NCBI RefSeq assembly: GCF_001648595.1
Contig: NZ_LBAW01000025.1
Coordinates: 1 to 46,923, forward strand
Direction of reading: 5' to 3'
Length of the DNA stretch: 46,923 nt
Source: Legionella bozemanae
GTDB lineage: Bacteria > Pseudomonadota > Gammaproteobacteria > Legionellales > Legionellaceae
The notes under the pieces were generated by a model, which was given only the letters and a program-made list of their open reading frames with translations, searched no databases and had not been told where the DNA came from. Of the stretch, positions 1 through 9,284 are shown piece by piece. A program made the translations under genes and the position numbers. The stretch's first letter is position 1. Each line of letters begins with the position of its first letter.

Positions 1-269
1 TTCCTATATTTCAATGCCTTAAACCAAATTTTTTTGTCTATCTCTCAGGCATAAAGCACGGAATGTAGGTTTTGTGAGTTTCGGAATCTAGCAGTTTGAT
101 TTTGTATCTTACCATGAGATGCATTTGTCCTGGCACATATCTTTTTTGTCTACTTGCCGTGCTTTATGAATGGCATCCAGCCGATCGCACATGAACACTT
201 AATCTGAATTTTGTTCATAAAAACACAATATAGGGAGTTTAATCACTCCATTAAATGCTAAAAATTTAA
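1..269. other. Intergenic stretch with no supported gene
   Basis: No convincing gene is visible in these 269 bases. They lie downstream of the diguanylate cyclase gene, which is read leftwards. A 12-bp perfect inverted repeat has its arms at 50-61 (CATAAAGCACGG) and 157-168. An 11-bp direct repeat (TTTTTTGTCTA) lies at 30-40 and 142-152. A minus-strand frame of about 25 codons at 38-115 has no recognisable product. This could be decayed sequence or the edge of an untranslated region. Confidence 0.5.
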
Positions 270-3191
270 TTAATGATTTTTATTTTGATGCATGCTATAA
301 CTTGCTACGACTTTATTACGGCCCATTTTTTTTGCCTCATAAAGTGCTTCATCAGCTTTTGATATCAGATCATCTACTTTTTTACCATCATAAGGATAAA
401 AAGCAATTCCAATTGATATGGTAACCGAAATAGGTTTTTCCTGATTGATTTCAACCGAAAACTTTTCAATGGAGTCACGAATTGCTTCTGCTTTTAATTT
501 GACGGCATCCAAATTAGCAATTCGTAAAAAAATCATAAATTCTTCCCCACCCCAGCGAGAAATTAAATCATCTTGTCGACATATTTGCCGTATTTTTGTG
601 GCGAACTCAAAAAGAACCCGGTCGCCCACCAAGTGACCGTAGGTATCATTTATTTTTTTAAAATAATCAATATCGATTAATAAAAGAGCAAATGTAAATG
701 GATGATTTTTGGCTTTTAAAATTTCTTTTTGCAAGTATTCTTCAAAAAAGCGCCGGTTATAAACGCCAGTTAAACTATCTTGAGTAGATTGGGTTTTTAG
801 AACATCACGAAGCTTAATATTGTATATGCTTAATGCGGACTGTTCGGAAATAATTTGTGCCAAAGCAATCAACCGTTGATTATCAGTATTTAAGCCAAAT
901 TCAACATAAAATAACCCTAACATTTCATTTTGGGCAAATAAAGGCAAACAAACATAGCTTATAGGTTTTTTTTCACCTTTTTTAATATGATTACACAAAA
1001 CACCTTCCGTTGTATCAGAGATATAATAAGATTGATGTCGTAGTAAAGAGAGACAATCCTTAGGTGTAAAAAGGAATAAACTAGAAACTGGTTCTCCCCA
1101 GATTAGTACCCTGCTAATCAGATTTAAATTGTCTGAAGAAATAAGATAAACAATCCCCGAGGTTCCCGATAAAATTCGTTTGCTATAATTTTTAATTATT
1201 TCAATCGCGTCATCCATAGAAAGACTTGATTGCAATAAACTCATTAACTCTTTCAACAACTCCAACTCTTTATTTTGAATCTCAAGACTTTTAACTACAT
1301 TTTCCAGTTCAATTTTTGACTCTTCAAGTTTTCTTTCATTTTGAATACGTTGATGAACATTAATTGCAAAATGACTCACGCCAATAAGCTTACCCTCTGA
1401 ATCATGGATGGGATTGTAATGTATTTCAAAATCTAGCCCGTCATGCCTTTTGTCTTTAAATGATTCAATTACTATGAACCCGGTACCTTTCATTGCTCTT
1501 TCCCAAAGCGTCATTGCTTTTGTTTGATTTTCAACGCTCATTTTCTGTAAAAGCGCCCTAAAATTCATGCCAACTTCCAAATCGATTTTGAAAATACGAT
1601 AAACTTCACATTTATACATTGTATTAAACGCAATAAAATCATAATTTAAATCAATTGCAGCAACTAAATCACTGCTGCCTTCAATGATTCCTTGCAAACG
1701 TTCGCGCGCATTTGCTAGTTCGGTTTGTGTTTGCTTTAATTTTTCAGAGTTCCCTTTTATAAACTGCAGTGTATGAATTAAAAATCCGGAAAGTAGGGCA
1801 ATAATGATACCAATGATCAAGATCATAGTTGGGAAAAAGGAAGTAATAACCTGATTGTAAAGCGAAATGGAAGGCCAAAGAATGATCTTCCAATTTTGTC
1901 CGTATAGAGGAAGTGTAATGCTATGTTTCCAACCCTTGTAAAATTTATGCTCTCTAGCATTGGTATATAAAAGCCCGGAAGCATCATAGATACCCAAATT
2001 ATATCCTTGAATATCCATTTTTTTTAAAATATCGTCTAAAAATATCTCTGCATTTAGAATCCCTACCATAAACCCTTGGAAATGATTTCCTTTCAACATG
2101 GGGCTGAATAGTAAAATTACTTTATTTCCCTTAGCCCAATCAAACTGAGAGCTAAATTGCAATTCATTTTTTGCTAAACTTCTTAGCATTTCTTCACGTC
2201 GATCAGGATTATCGTCAAGATTATATTCTTTAATTAGTTCATTACCTTCTTCGGGAGCAACCCAACGTATCACATATTTGTTATCAACCCATAAAATTGC
2301 TTTATAACCCGGCTGATCATGAATATAGTGCATCATATCCGCTCGCCATTCACTTTCAGGTGTAATATGCCGATTCAGCCAACGATAAGTAATTCTCGAA
2401 AAAGAGGAAGCGAGTTCTGCTGTACGTGATTCAATCACATCCTCTACATTTTCGACTTTCAACTGTAACAACATATTTAACGAGTTTTCCTGATTTTTTT
2501 TAGTGAACTGCCATCCCAACACAGTAATATTTAAAATCACGAAAACTGCTATTAGAGGAAGAGATATAAGAGAATGTTTTACATTTTTTGAATTAATATA
2601 AGAAATGATTGCCAAGCTTAGGAGAATTAATCCCAAAGAAGTATAAATTGAAATCTTCATCCATCGCCCCGCACCAAAATGCGTTGCGAACTCAATAAAA
2701 TGATTGGTCGTTGCAATAAATCCTAAACTTAAAGTAAAAAAAATACCGAATAAACATAACCAGAGCCAGTAATTGGAAAACTGAAATGAAACAATAAGGA
2801 AACAAAGCGCAATAATCATAAAACTTAAAGCGACACTCGGTGCCATAAGGCTTGGATAGTGATGAAAATTTAATGAAAAGACTTTAATAAAGATTGCATC
2901 AATACCTACATTAACATTCAAAATGTATTGACTAAAAATGACCCCGGAAAATAATAAGAGAATACTGCTTAAGATTCGGCTGAATTGGAAAATTTTTCTA
3001 TTTAAACAAATTAATGACAATCCTGCTAAAATAAAGCACAAAGCTGTAGTTGGTCTCATAAAGATGTCCATAGGTAACGCAGCTGATAAATGAGCATTGA
3101 AATACCTAATGGATAAATCAAAAAGACCTGCAAGAAAACAAATTATCCCGATTAAATTCGTAAAAGCTTTATAATATGCTTTTTCATCCAT
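270..3191 (-). CDS. Membrane-bound diguanylate cyclase with periplasmic sensor, PAS, GAF-like and GGDEF domains
   Basis: This protein should make cyclic di-GMP from two GTP. In order, the 973 residues show about seven or eight hydrophobic segments (residues 10-235), an extracytoplasmic sensor-like region (about 240-450) closed by another membrane helix (about 450-475), a short coiled coil, a PAS-like region (about 500-620), a second coiled coil, a GAF-like region (about 660-800) and a C-terminal GGDEF domain. The active-site loop is GGEEF at 881-885. An RxxD inhibitory site (RQDD, 872-875) lies exactly five residues before it, so the enzyme should be active and product-inhibited. No EAL or HD-GYP phosphodiesterase domain is present. 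An AAGGA ribosome site precedes the ATG. It lies 93 bases after the peptidoglycan gene run and may be the last gene of that unit or have its own promoter. The sensed signal is unknown. Confidence 0.93.
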   Translation of the reverse strand: MDEKAYYKAFTNLIGIICFLAGLFDLSIRYFNAHLSAALPMDIFMRPTTALCFILAGLSLICLNRKIFQFSRILSSILLLFSGVIFSQYILNVNVGIDAIFIKVFSLNFHHYPSLMAPSVALSFMIIALCFLIVSFQFSNYWLWLCLFGIFFTLSLGFIATTNHFIEFATHFGAGRWMKISIYTSLGLILLSLAIISYINSKNVKHSLISLPLIAVFVILNITVLGWQFTKKNQENSLNMLLQLKVENVEDVIESRTAELASSFSRITYRWLNRHITPESEWRADMMHYIHDQPGYKAILWVDNKYVIRWVAPEEGNELIKEYNLDDNPDRREEMLRSLAKNELQFSSQFDWAKGNKVILLFSPMLKGNHFQGFMVGILNAEIFLDDILKKMDIQGYNLGIYDASGLLYTNAREHKFYKGWKHSITLPLYGQNWKIILWPSISLYNQVITSFFPTMILIIGIIIALLSGFLIHTLQFIKGNSEKLKQTQTELANARERLQGIIEGSSDLVAAIDLNYDFIAFNTMYKCEVYRIFKIDLEVGMNFRALLQKMSVENQTKAMTLWERAMKGTGFIVIESFKDKRHDGLDFEIHYNPIHDSEGKLIGVSHFAINVHQRIQNERKLEESKIELENVVKSLEIQNKELELLKELMSLLQSSLSMDDAIEIIKNYSKRILSGTSGIVYLISSDNLNLISRVLIWGEPVSSLFLFTPKDCLSLLRHQSYYISDTTEGVLCNHIKKGEKKPISYVCLPLFAQNEMLGLFYVEFGLNTDNQRLIALAQIISEQSALSIYNIKLRDVLKTQSTQDSLTGVYNRRFFEEYLQKEILKAKNHPFTFALLLIDIDYFKKINDTYGHLVGDRVLFEFATKIRQICRQDDLISRWGGEEFMIFLRIANLDAVKLKAEAIRDSIEKFSVEINQEKPISVTISIGIAFYPYDGKKVDDLISKADEALYEAKKMGRNKVVASYSMHQNKNH

Positions 3192-3284
3192 ATTCTTTTC
3201 CTTGGCTATAAAATTCAGTATAAGCTAGAAAACGATAGGATAAAATACGTATTTTATTAGATAGTTAGGTAAACTATTGTGGTA

Positions 3285-4721
3285 TTAAGTAGGACTCGCT
3301 TCTAAACTGTATTCATCTAAAGCCAATAATATTTTTTCTTCAAGTAACTTAGCTTTTATTAGAGGTTTATTCACTCCATTAATAATAATGGAAAAAATAA
3401 AGGCCTTATCATGTGGATTAATAATAAAACCAGATAATGAAGAGATATCATGCATTGACCCCGTTTTGGCATAAACTTTTTTCTCGAGCATGGTTTTCTT
3501 CATTCTGTCCTTTAGAGTTCCAGAAACACCTGCTTGCGGTAACGCCTTAAAGAAAATCGCTTTCATATTTTTATCATGATAAAGATCATTAAGCAAAATC
3601 ACCATTTGTTCGGGAGTTACCAGATTATAACGTGTTCCTTCACCATCAACGATTTCCATTTGCGACAAATCCAGATGCGTATGCTCAGACAATATTTTTT
3701 TAATAGCATAAGCCCCTTCTTTGTGAGTTCCTTTTCCCGTTAAAGAATAACCTAATTTTTTGGTAAGGCTATTTGCATAAAGATTATCGGATTGTTGTAG
3801 CATGTGCGTGATCAATTTACTGAGCGTTTTTGATTGAAAACTGGCAACAAATTGAGTGTCGGTTGGCGATACTCCTGTAACAATTTTTCCTTTCAAAGCA
3901 ATACTGTTTTTATTAAAAGTGTTTTGGATCACTTGTTTTACTAATAAAATAGGATCGGGGATAGCAAGTTCTATTAATTTTGGATTTTCTTCCTGGGTCT
4001 TGCAGCCATATAAGCGAATAGTATTATTGGTTTTAACCTCAAGATTCAGACTGCAATGATTCTTTTCTTCTTCTTTGTTCACTGTAACGACTTCATTAAT
4101 TAGTGTCAGTGCTTTGGGCTGGTTTTTCTTGAGATTGATTTTTACAGGTTTATTTAATTCTTTTGCACTAATCAATTCATAGGCCACTTTATTTTCATTT
4201 AATATTACTGCTGTATCTGGAGCAGCATAATACCAGCCTAAATCATCATATGACGTACCACTTGGATAATATGGAGCCTGGTATTGCGAACTATCAATTA
4301 TCATATTTCCTTTTATCGTGCTCGTATTATTTTTTTTCAAATTAAGTAATAAAGAAGTTAGATTATCTACAGTAAAAGACGGTGAGCCTGTAAAATGAAG
4401 ATAATAATCCTGATCTTTTTGAGAGAGCGTTGTTATAAAGCGATAATCTGGCTTTAATTGATACAGCGCTGCTGCTGCAGTAAGTAACTTTATGCCACTG
4501 GCTGGAGAAAGTAATTTATCTGCATTTCTACTGTAAACCACTTTCCCCGTCTCTGCTTCTTTAATGAGAATACCAACGGTTGCATGAGGCAATTTCTGTG
4601 CAATAATCTCATCTATTTTCTCTGAAAGCGTTTGAGAATTTCCTATTTCACTCAAGAAAAAAGCAGCAAAGAGACATAAATAATTAGAATAGCGCACGAC
4701 ATTTACCCTAATATGAAACAT
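3285..4721 (-). CDS. dacB: D-alanyl-D-alanine carboxypeptidase/endopeptidase, PBP4 (S13) family
   Basis: This is a periplasmic serine peptidase expected to remove terminal D-Ala from, or cut DD-crosslinks between, peptidoglycan stem peptides. All three S13/PBP4 signatures are present: SxxK as SGIK after LLSPA near the N terminus, SDN in the middle (QQSDNLYAN) and KTG near the C terminus (YAKTGSMHD). A signal peptide follows the chosen ATG (hydrophobic NYLCLFAAFFLS). The frame remains open upstream to a TTG at 4757, but that start would put a poor charged leader before the signal peptide, so the ATG at 4721 is preferred. The length is normal for the family. It lies downstream of the L,D-transpeptidase and NlpC/P60 genes on the same strand, which suggests a joint role in wall remodelling. 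Confidence 0.9.
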   Translation of the reverse strand: MFHIRVNVVRYSNYLCLFAAFFLSEIGNSQTLSEKIDEIIAQKLPHATVGILIKEAETGKVVYSRNADKLLSPASGIKLLTAAAALYQLKPDYRFITTLSQKDQDYYLHFTGSPSFTVDNLTSLLLNLKKNNTSTIKGNMIIDSSQYQAPYYPSGTSYDDLGWYYAAPDTAVILNENKVAYELISAKELNKPVKINLKKNQPKALTLINEVVTVNKEEEKNHCSLNLEVKTNNTIRLYGCKTQEENPKLIELAIPDPILLVKQVIQNTFNKNSIALKGKIVTGVSPTDTQFVASFQSKTLSKLITHMLQQSDNLYANSLTKKLGYSLTGKGTHKEGAYAIKKILSEHTHLDLSQMEIVDGEGTRYNLVTPEQMVILLNDLYHDKNMKAIFFKALPQAGVSGTLKDRMKKTMLEKKVYAKTGSMHDISSLSGFIINPHDKAFIFSIIINGVNKPLIKAKLLEEKILLALDEYSLEASPT

Positions 4722-4815
4722 AAAACATAGCTTCACCCATTCAGAGCCGAAGTGCAACCCCCAATTAAAGTATTTTGAACAACCTCATGGATCTGAGTTT
4801 TTGTTTTATTTTCCC

Positions 4816-5499
4816 TTAAGAAGGCAACTTACTCGATATGAAAATATAGGGATGCTTCTCCTTATCCAGCCAATGAAGCAGTTTTAATAAGTGGGATTCT
4901 TCCATAGCAATACATCCATGTGTTCCAGAATGAATCGATCGCCACAAATGGATGAAAATAGCACTTCCTGCTCCTGGGATTACAGGATTCATGTTGTAAT
5001 TGACTATTGCACCTATTCTGTATACATCAATTAGCATCGATTCGTAACTTTTGGCATTTGTATTTCCTTTAACCCACGTGTTATAGCCACTATGGGATAC
5101 ATCATCTATAAATTTATCATCAGCAGTAATGTATTTAAAATCCATTTTAAGTGCTAAAGGCTCTGATCCAAAAGCATCGCCTACGGGGTATAAGCCGGCA
5201 GGAGTTCTCATATCACCTTCCTTTTTTTCTCCTACAGGAGCTATCCCTCTTTTACCCACCACAGCAGGAAAAGGGCCCCATGCTTGCTTCCATGTATGAT
5301 CTTGTTTTTTACAAACAGTTACCTCAGCTTCAAAACCTTTTATATGATTTACCAAAATCACTTGTGATGAAAAATTAGGAATATTTTGTAAATGAGCAAC
5401 ACGACAAGGGTCTGCTGAGCTTTTATTTATTGGTACACACAGATAAATTAAAAAGAAAAAAAGTACCAAAAAAATAGATGCCAATTTAGATTTTATCAT
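4816..5499 (-). CDS. Secreted L,D-transpeptidase, YkuD family
   Basis: The protein has a 227-residue frame with a hydrophobic N-terminal signal (about residues 9-25) and a YkuD catalytic core. The active-site signature is H-L-W-R-S-I-H-S-G-T-H-G-C near residues 185-200, with the conserved His, the HGC motif and the nucleophilic cysteine. The stretch WGPFPAVVGKRGIAPVGEK followed by RTPAG is typical of the COG3786 branch of YkuD proteins. Such enzymes form or exchange L,D-crosslinks in peptidoglycan or attach proteins to it. The start ATG lies one base after the stop codon of the upstream NlpC/P60 gene (TAAAATG) with little ribosome site of its own, which suggests translational coupling. Substrate preference cannot be read from the sequence. 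Confidence 0.9.
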   Translation of the reverse strand: MIKSKLASIFLVLFFFLIYLCVPINKSSADPCRVAHLQNIPNFSSQVILVNHIKGFEAEVTVCKKQDHTWKQAWGPFPAVVGKRGIAPVGEKKEGDMRTPAGLYPVGDAFGSEPLALKMDFKYITADDKFIDDVSHSGYNTWVKGNTNAKSYESMLIDVYRIGAIVNYNMNPVIPGAGSAIFIHLWRSIHSGTHGCIAMEESHLLKLLHWLDKEKHPYIFISSKLPS

Positions 5500-5500
5500 T

Positions 5501-7012
5501 TTATAAAATTAAATGGGGGCTATCAGGTTTTATAAAACTTCGTGAAAACACTTCCGGCGTAGTACCTTTTGTATTTAGCTCATCAAGATAAATCATCTTA
5601 AAGTACGATTTATTCGCCAGCGAACTTACATCTGGATTTTCCGGATAATACTTAAGCAACGGAAAAAATAATGATTGGCCGATGATATAACGTTTATCTT
5701 TGCTTTCAGGAGAAAGTCCCCAAACATTCTGATAGGTCATTGCAGCTATTTCATAATTGTTTATAGACTTATTCCCTAAATAAAGCATTACATGGCCGCC
5801 AATATAAATAAGTGTCATCAGAGGATGCCCCTGTCTTTTCAAAGCGCTGATTCGTTCATCAACTGTATTTTGGGTTAAATCAATACCCGTACTTATTTTT
5901 GCCTGTTGTGCCGAATTACGCGGTAACCAAATGCCGAAAGGAGTAAATATGCTCTTTAATTCTTGTGAGCAGTCATTAAAAAAATAAGCCCCTCCCCATC
6001 CATAAGGGCGATTTTGTAATTGTTTCATAATCTTAGCCATATTTTTTTTCGAGGCTTCAAGAGGCATCAGGCTTGCAGATTGCGATGTCACAAATCCAGT
6101 CTGAACCACTGCTTGATGATGTACATTTTTTACTGGGATCAAGATAGAAATATAATTTTCATCACGACTAATAAATGGAAATACTGCACCTATATAGCCT
6201 GAAAACTGAAATTGATGATGTTGATTCACAATGCTCGCTTCTGTTTCAGTGATTGCCACAAGCCCCTTTTTTGCTGTGCTCTTCCACTCTTCAATGAATC
6301 TACTTGAAGCATAAGCAATATCTGAACTTTTTACCCAGGCAAAATAGGCATCTGGAGTGAGTACTAATGACCAAGATTTATCTTGTGATACAGTGAAAAC
6401 ATAGAGCGGTGTTCCCGCCCAAATCACTGATTCTTGTAAATTATCAAACGGGAAACCTTGTCCCGGCATGGTGAAATGAAAAAAATCTGGAGCATGCTCC
6501 GGAAGCGCACGTGCAAAAGTGTTATTTACTGCAATAGCGCGGCTCTTTTCGTTAAATCCTAATCCCTCAATTGCAGGTAAGTCCATATTGTTTTTGATTC
6601 GATTTAGCCAAACTGCATCATGTTCTTTAAAATTTTCCGCAAAGTGCCGTTCTTCTTCGGATTTATTTTGATTATCAAACTCTTTTAATAATTCCAGCTC
6701 AATTTTTTTAACCACAGGAAGAACGGAATTTACCATCTTCTCGTTCCAAGGAGAAAGCCCTTCACCCCTATCAGAATAATAATGATTATAGAATTGTTGT
6801 AGTTGCCCCTCTTGATATTCTCGCGTTAACAGAGGAATATCATAGTCATCACTGTCTGAAGGTAAATAATCATTGATATTTTGGGAATAAGGTTTTATTG
6901 AAAAATCATAGATTGGCACTTCAGTTGCAAAAGAAACTGACAGAAAGCAAATACCTAAAAATAAAAAAACTCGTTTGCTTAAATATCTGAAGTCAAATAA
7001 TCCCAACCACAT
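5501..7012 (-). CDS. Secreted SH3-domain NlpC/P60 family peptidoglycan hydrolase
   Basis: This is a predicted periplasmic cysteine peptidase that cuts peptidoglycan stem peptides. Numbering is from the longer TTG-initiated frame starting at 7033. The N terminus has a signal-like segment (RVFLFLGICFLSVSFA, about 21-36). The region 160-325 resembles the paired SH3-type cap domains of the SH3b1/NlpC_P60 architecture. The catalytic domain follows: PYGWGGAYFFNDCSQ carries the nucleophile Cys355, and GGHVMLYLG carries the general base His414. The TTG start lacks a ribosome site. The ATG at 7012, preceded by GGA at suitable spacing, is preferred. The gene lies 51 bases after a permease gene and is directly coupled to the L,D-transpeptidase gene. 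Exact bond specificity (gamma-D-Glu-diaminopimelate is typical of the family) is inferred. Confidence 0.85.
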   Translation of the reverse strand: MWLGLFDFRYLSKRVFLFLGICFLSVSFATEVPIYDFSIKPYSQNINDYLPSDSDDYDIPLLTREYQEGQLQQFYNHYYSDRGEGLSPWNEKMVNSVLPVVKKIELELLKEFDNQNKSEEERHFAENFKEHDAVWLNRIKNNMDLPAIEGLGFNEKSRAIAVNNTFARALPEHAPDFFHFTMPGQGFPFDNLQESVIWAGTPLYVFTVSQDKSWSLVLTPDAYFAWVKSSDIAYASSRFIEEWKSTAKKGLVAITETEASIVNQHHQFQFSGYIGAVFPFISRDENYISILIPVKNVHHQAVVQTGFVTSQSASLMPLEASKKNMAKIMKQLQNRPYGWGGAYFFNDCSQELKSIFTPFGIWLPRNSAQQAKISTGIDLTQNTVDERISALKRQGHPLMTLIYIGGHVMLYLGNKSINNYEIAAMTYQNVWGLSPESKDKRYIIGQSLFFPLLKYYPENPDVSSLANKSYFKMIYLDELNTKGTTPEVFSRSFIKPDSPHLIL

Positions 7013-7063
7013 AAACAAATCCAAATAATACAAATAGAGAACAATTATATCATTAAATAAACT

Positions 7064-8644
7064 TTACGTAAGAATTTTATCCTCTAAAATTTCAGTTGGC
7101 TCTTCTAACATAGAGGTAACATGCTCATGTCGTGTTGGGCACAGTAATCGTTGAGACGAATAGAGAATAAAAATACTTAAAGGTAACAAACTTAAGAGAT
7201 CAAAGGGAAACTTTAAAATTCCTATGCCGCCAAAAACACCTACATAAGACACACTGAGTATAGTAACCATATAAAATAAAAACCAATATAGAAGTGCGCT
7301 ATTATCCCAAGAGTTTTTACGATGATAAACACAATAAATTAGAATCCCAATAAGTAAAGCAATATCCAGCTTCCATATAATTGAAAACCCGCACCAATAC
7401 AGCATTAAATTACAAAAATAAAATGCGATATGCGAGCAAAGCAGTGCTCCTGAAAGTCTAAAAGGTCTTGGGGTTAACGGTTGCAATTTGCGCATTGCTA
7501 AAAGACATATAGGCCCAATACTGTAAGATAAAATACTTGCAGAAGAAAGAAACGCCACTAACTTCTGCCATCCTGGAAATGGAAGAAAAGATAGCATTCC
7601 AACTAGTAAGTTTGCATAAAGAGTGACATAAGGAATTCTATGACGATTTACCTTTAAAAAGATTTTCGGTAAATGATCATTTAATGCCATTCCATATAAA
7701 ATCCTGGAAGTGGCAGCGGTATAAACTAAAGTTGTCCCAAAAGGAGAAAAAGCAGCATCAATCATTAGTATAGTTGCCACAAAACCTAGACCTAAAAGTA
7801 AAGTTAAGCCCACTAAAGGTCCACTATCTCCTGGGTAACTTAAGGCATGCCAACCCTGAGTTAAATATTTCTGAGGCACTGCTGCGAGAAAGCTCAACTC
7901 CAACATGAAATACAAAACAAATCCAATCAACACTGCACCTAAAATAGCAATAGGAATATTTCGTTGTGGATTTTTTACTTCTCCTGCCAGTACCAAACCG
8001 TTTTGAAATCCAGTAAAAGCAAAAGCAATACCCCCAGCAGAAAGTGCAGTAAAAATATTCACCCAGCTTTCTTTATCCGACAAACTAATTGTGACATTAT
8101 CCATGGTTGGTGCGACATGGAGCAATGAAACAATTGCAATACTTGGTAATATAAACTTAATGATACTTGCATATTTATTACATTCAACGAGCAATTTAAT
8201 TCCGTAAGAGTTCAATATGACGACAAAGAGCATGATGGCCATTGCTGCAACATAACCATATCCTGAAAGAGTGAATGTTGTTGGATCTTTGACAATTAAT
8301 ATTGGAAAAAAATGACTTGAATACTGCAGAATTGCTTGTATTTCTATTGGAGTCATAACAACATAAGACAACCACGATGTCCACGCGAATAAAAAACCAA
8401 CCTCTTTTCCATGGGTAAACGTTGGATAATTAGACATGCCTCCAGAAATTGGAAACATTGTACCCAACTCACATAAAGGCAGAGCAATAAAAATCATAAA
8501 AACAGCAGCAATAACCCAAGAAATCAAAGAATTGCTACCTGCCATTTGCGCACTAATAAACGGGCTAAACAACCACCCCGATCCAATCATCCCCCCGGCA
8601 GAAACAATTAGAATGTTAGTCGTTGAAATATCCCGCTTTAACAT
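7064..8644 (-). CDS. APC-superfamily amino acid permease
   Basis: This inner-membrane transporter has 526 residues and about 12-14 hydrophobic helices. The first helix carries the APC glycine signature (AGGMIGSGWLFSP). Helix 6 contains the AGGIAFAFTGFQNGLVLAGE stretch typical of amino acid/proton symporters. A clear AGGGG-like ribosome site (AGGGGATTTTC) precedes the ATG. It is the first gene of a minus-strand run with peptidoglycan peptidases, so one reasonable inference is uptake of amino acids released by wall turnover. The substrate cannot be assigned from sequence alone. A generic amino acid permease placed by chance next to wall genes is an equally valid reading. Confidence 0.88.
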   Translation of the reverse strand: MLKRDISTTNILIVSAGGMIGSGWLFSPFISAQMAGSNSLISWVIAAVFMIFIALPLCELGTMFPISGGMSNYPTFTHGKEVGFLFAWTSWLSYVVMTPIEIQAILQYSSHFFPILIVKDPTTFTLSGYGYVAAMAIMLFVVILNSYGIKLLVECNKYASIIKFILPSIAIVSLLHVAPTMDNVTISLSDKESWVNIFTALSAGGIAFAFTGFQNGLVLAGEVKNPQRNIPIAILGAVLIGFVLYFMLELSFLAAVPQKYLTQGWHALSYPGDSGPLVGLTLLLGLGFVATILMIDAAFSPFGTTLVYTAATSRILYGMALNDHLPKIFLKVNRHRIPYVTLYANLLVGMLSFLPFPGWQKLVAFLSSASILSYSIGPICLLAMRKLQPLTPRPFRLSGALLCSHIAFYFCNLMLYWCGFSIIWKLDIALLIGILIYCVYHRKNSWDNSALLYWFLFYMVTILSVSYVGVFGGIGILKFPFDLLSLLPLSIFILYSSQRLLCPTRHEHVTSMLEEPTEILEDKILT

Positions 8645-8740
8645 GAAAATCCCCTATGATGCAAGCAATATTTCAATTTAGCCAGAAAGTTGTTCATTAT
8701 ACAAGTTCTAATAAATTTAAAAAGCGTAAAAGACTCATCA

Positions 8741-8761
8741 TGAGGCAGCTGTGCTGCCTCA
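8741..8761. terminator. Perfect 9-bp hairpin downstream of the DUF1566 remnant
   Basis: The arms TGAGGCAGC (8741-8749) and GCTGCCTCA (8753-8761) pair perfectly around a 3-base loop. The hairpin is just past the stop codon (8778) of the minus-strand DUF1566 fragment and upstream of the permease gene. On the minus strand a short T-rich stretch follows only after several bases, so Rho-independent termination is plausible but not textbook. It may be a relic of the broken gene's terminator. Confidence 0.5.
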
Positions 8762-8777
8762 GAGAAGGGATAAAGGG

Positions 8778-9224
8778 TTAAGGAATAAAAGCTCGAACAC
8801 ACCTAACCCGTTCGTCGGCAAGGTTCTTATTACCAGGGGTTTGCCGACCATCGGTGAAGAACTGCACCCAAGCAAGTTCGTCAGGTATGATGATGGTAGA
8901 AAACTCAGTAGAACTCCAGTATTGGTCAGGGGAAAAACCTCCTAAGTTATTCGTATGTAAAGTGCTATATAAGTTAGGGTTGGTAGTGCCACAACCTGCA
9001 TCCAGACCTATTACAAACCGTCCAAGTTCGCAAATAGCCGGCAGGTACCAGTCAGTAAAGCCCTGGTCACTCTTGTTTAGACAGGCTTGCGCTGCCGGAT
9101 ATTGACCTGCAGAGGTGGCAAGAACATTGGTATTGGCGAATCCATTCGTGATACTGTCCGCGCCAGTGATATTAAATACCGTTGCCCATAAGAAATCAAA
9201 GTCGCCCGGATTTTCTTCCTCAAA
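8778..9224 (-). pseudogene. 5'-truncated DUF1566 (Lcl C-terminal) domain protein
   Basis: The minus-strand frame is open for 148 codons but has no usable start codon near its 5' end. It encodes the C-terminal part of a DUF1566/Lcl-C protein, with the motifs DWYLPAICELGR, NPNLYSTLHTNNLGG, DQYWSSTEF and, at the very end, RVRCVRAF. Such surface or secreted proteins are common in Legionella. Upstream, the same frame continues with plausible protein (NDWD before the stop, FEEENPGDFDF after it) interrupted by TAG at 9225-9227. A further TAG and unrelated sequence follow. The N-terminal part, including any signal peptide, is gone. It is therefore a relic rather than a functional gene, and it was probably full length in an ancestor. 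Confidence 0.85.
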
Positions 9225-9284
9225 CTAATCCCAATCATTTTCGCAATACTAATAATGTAAACCTAATTCTATGAGTTATCGAAA

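Noticed and set aside
38..115. Minus-strand frame of 25 codons near the left edge, overlapping another short frame
   Set aside because: Too short, no recognisable family and no clear ribosome site. Likely chance.
8751..9105. Plus-strand frames opposite the DUF1566 fragment
   Set aside because: They lie antisense to the clear DUF1566 motifs and have no recognisable product.
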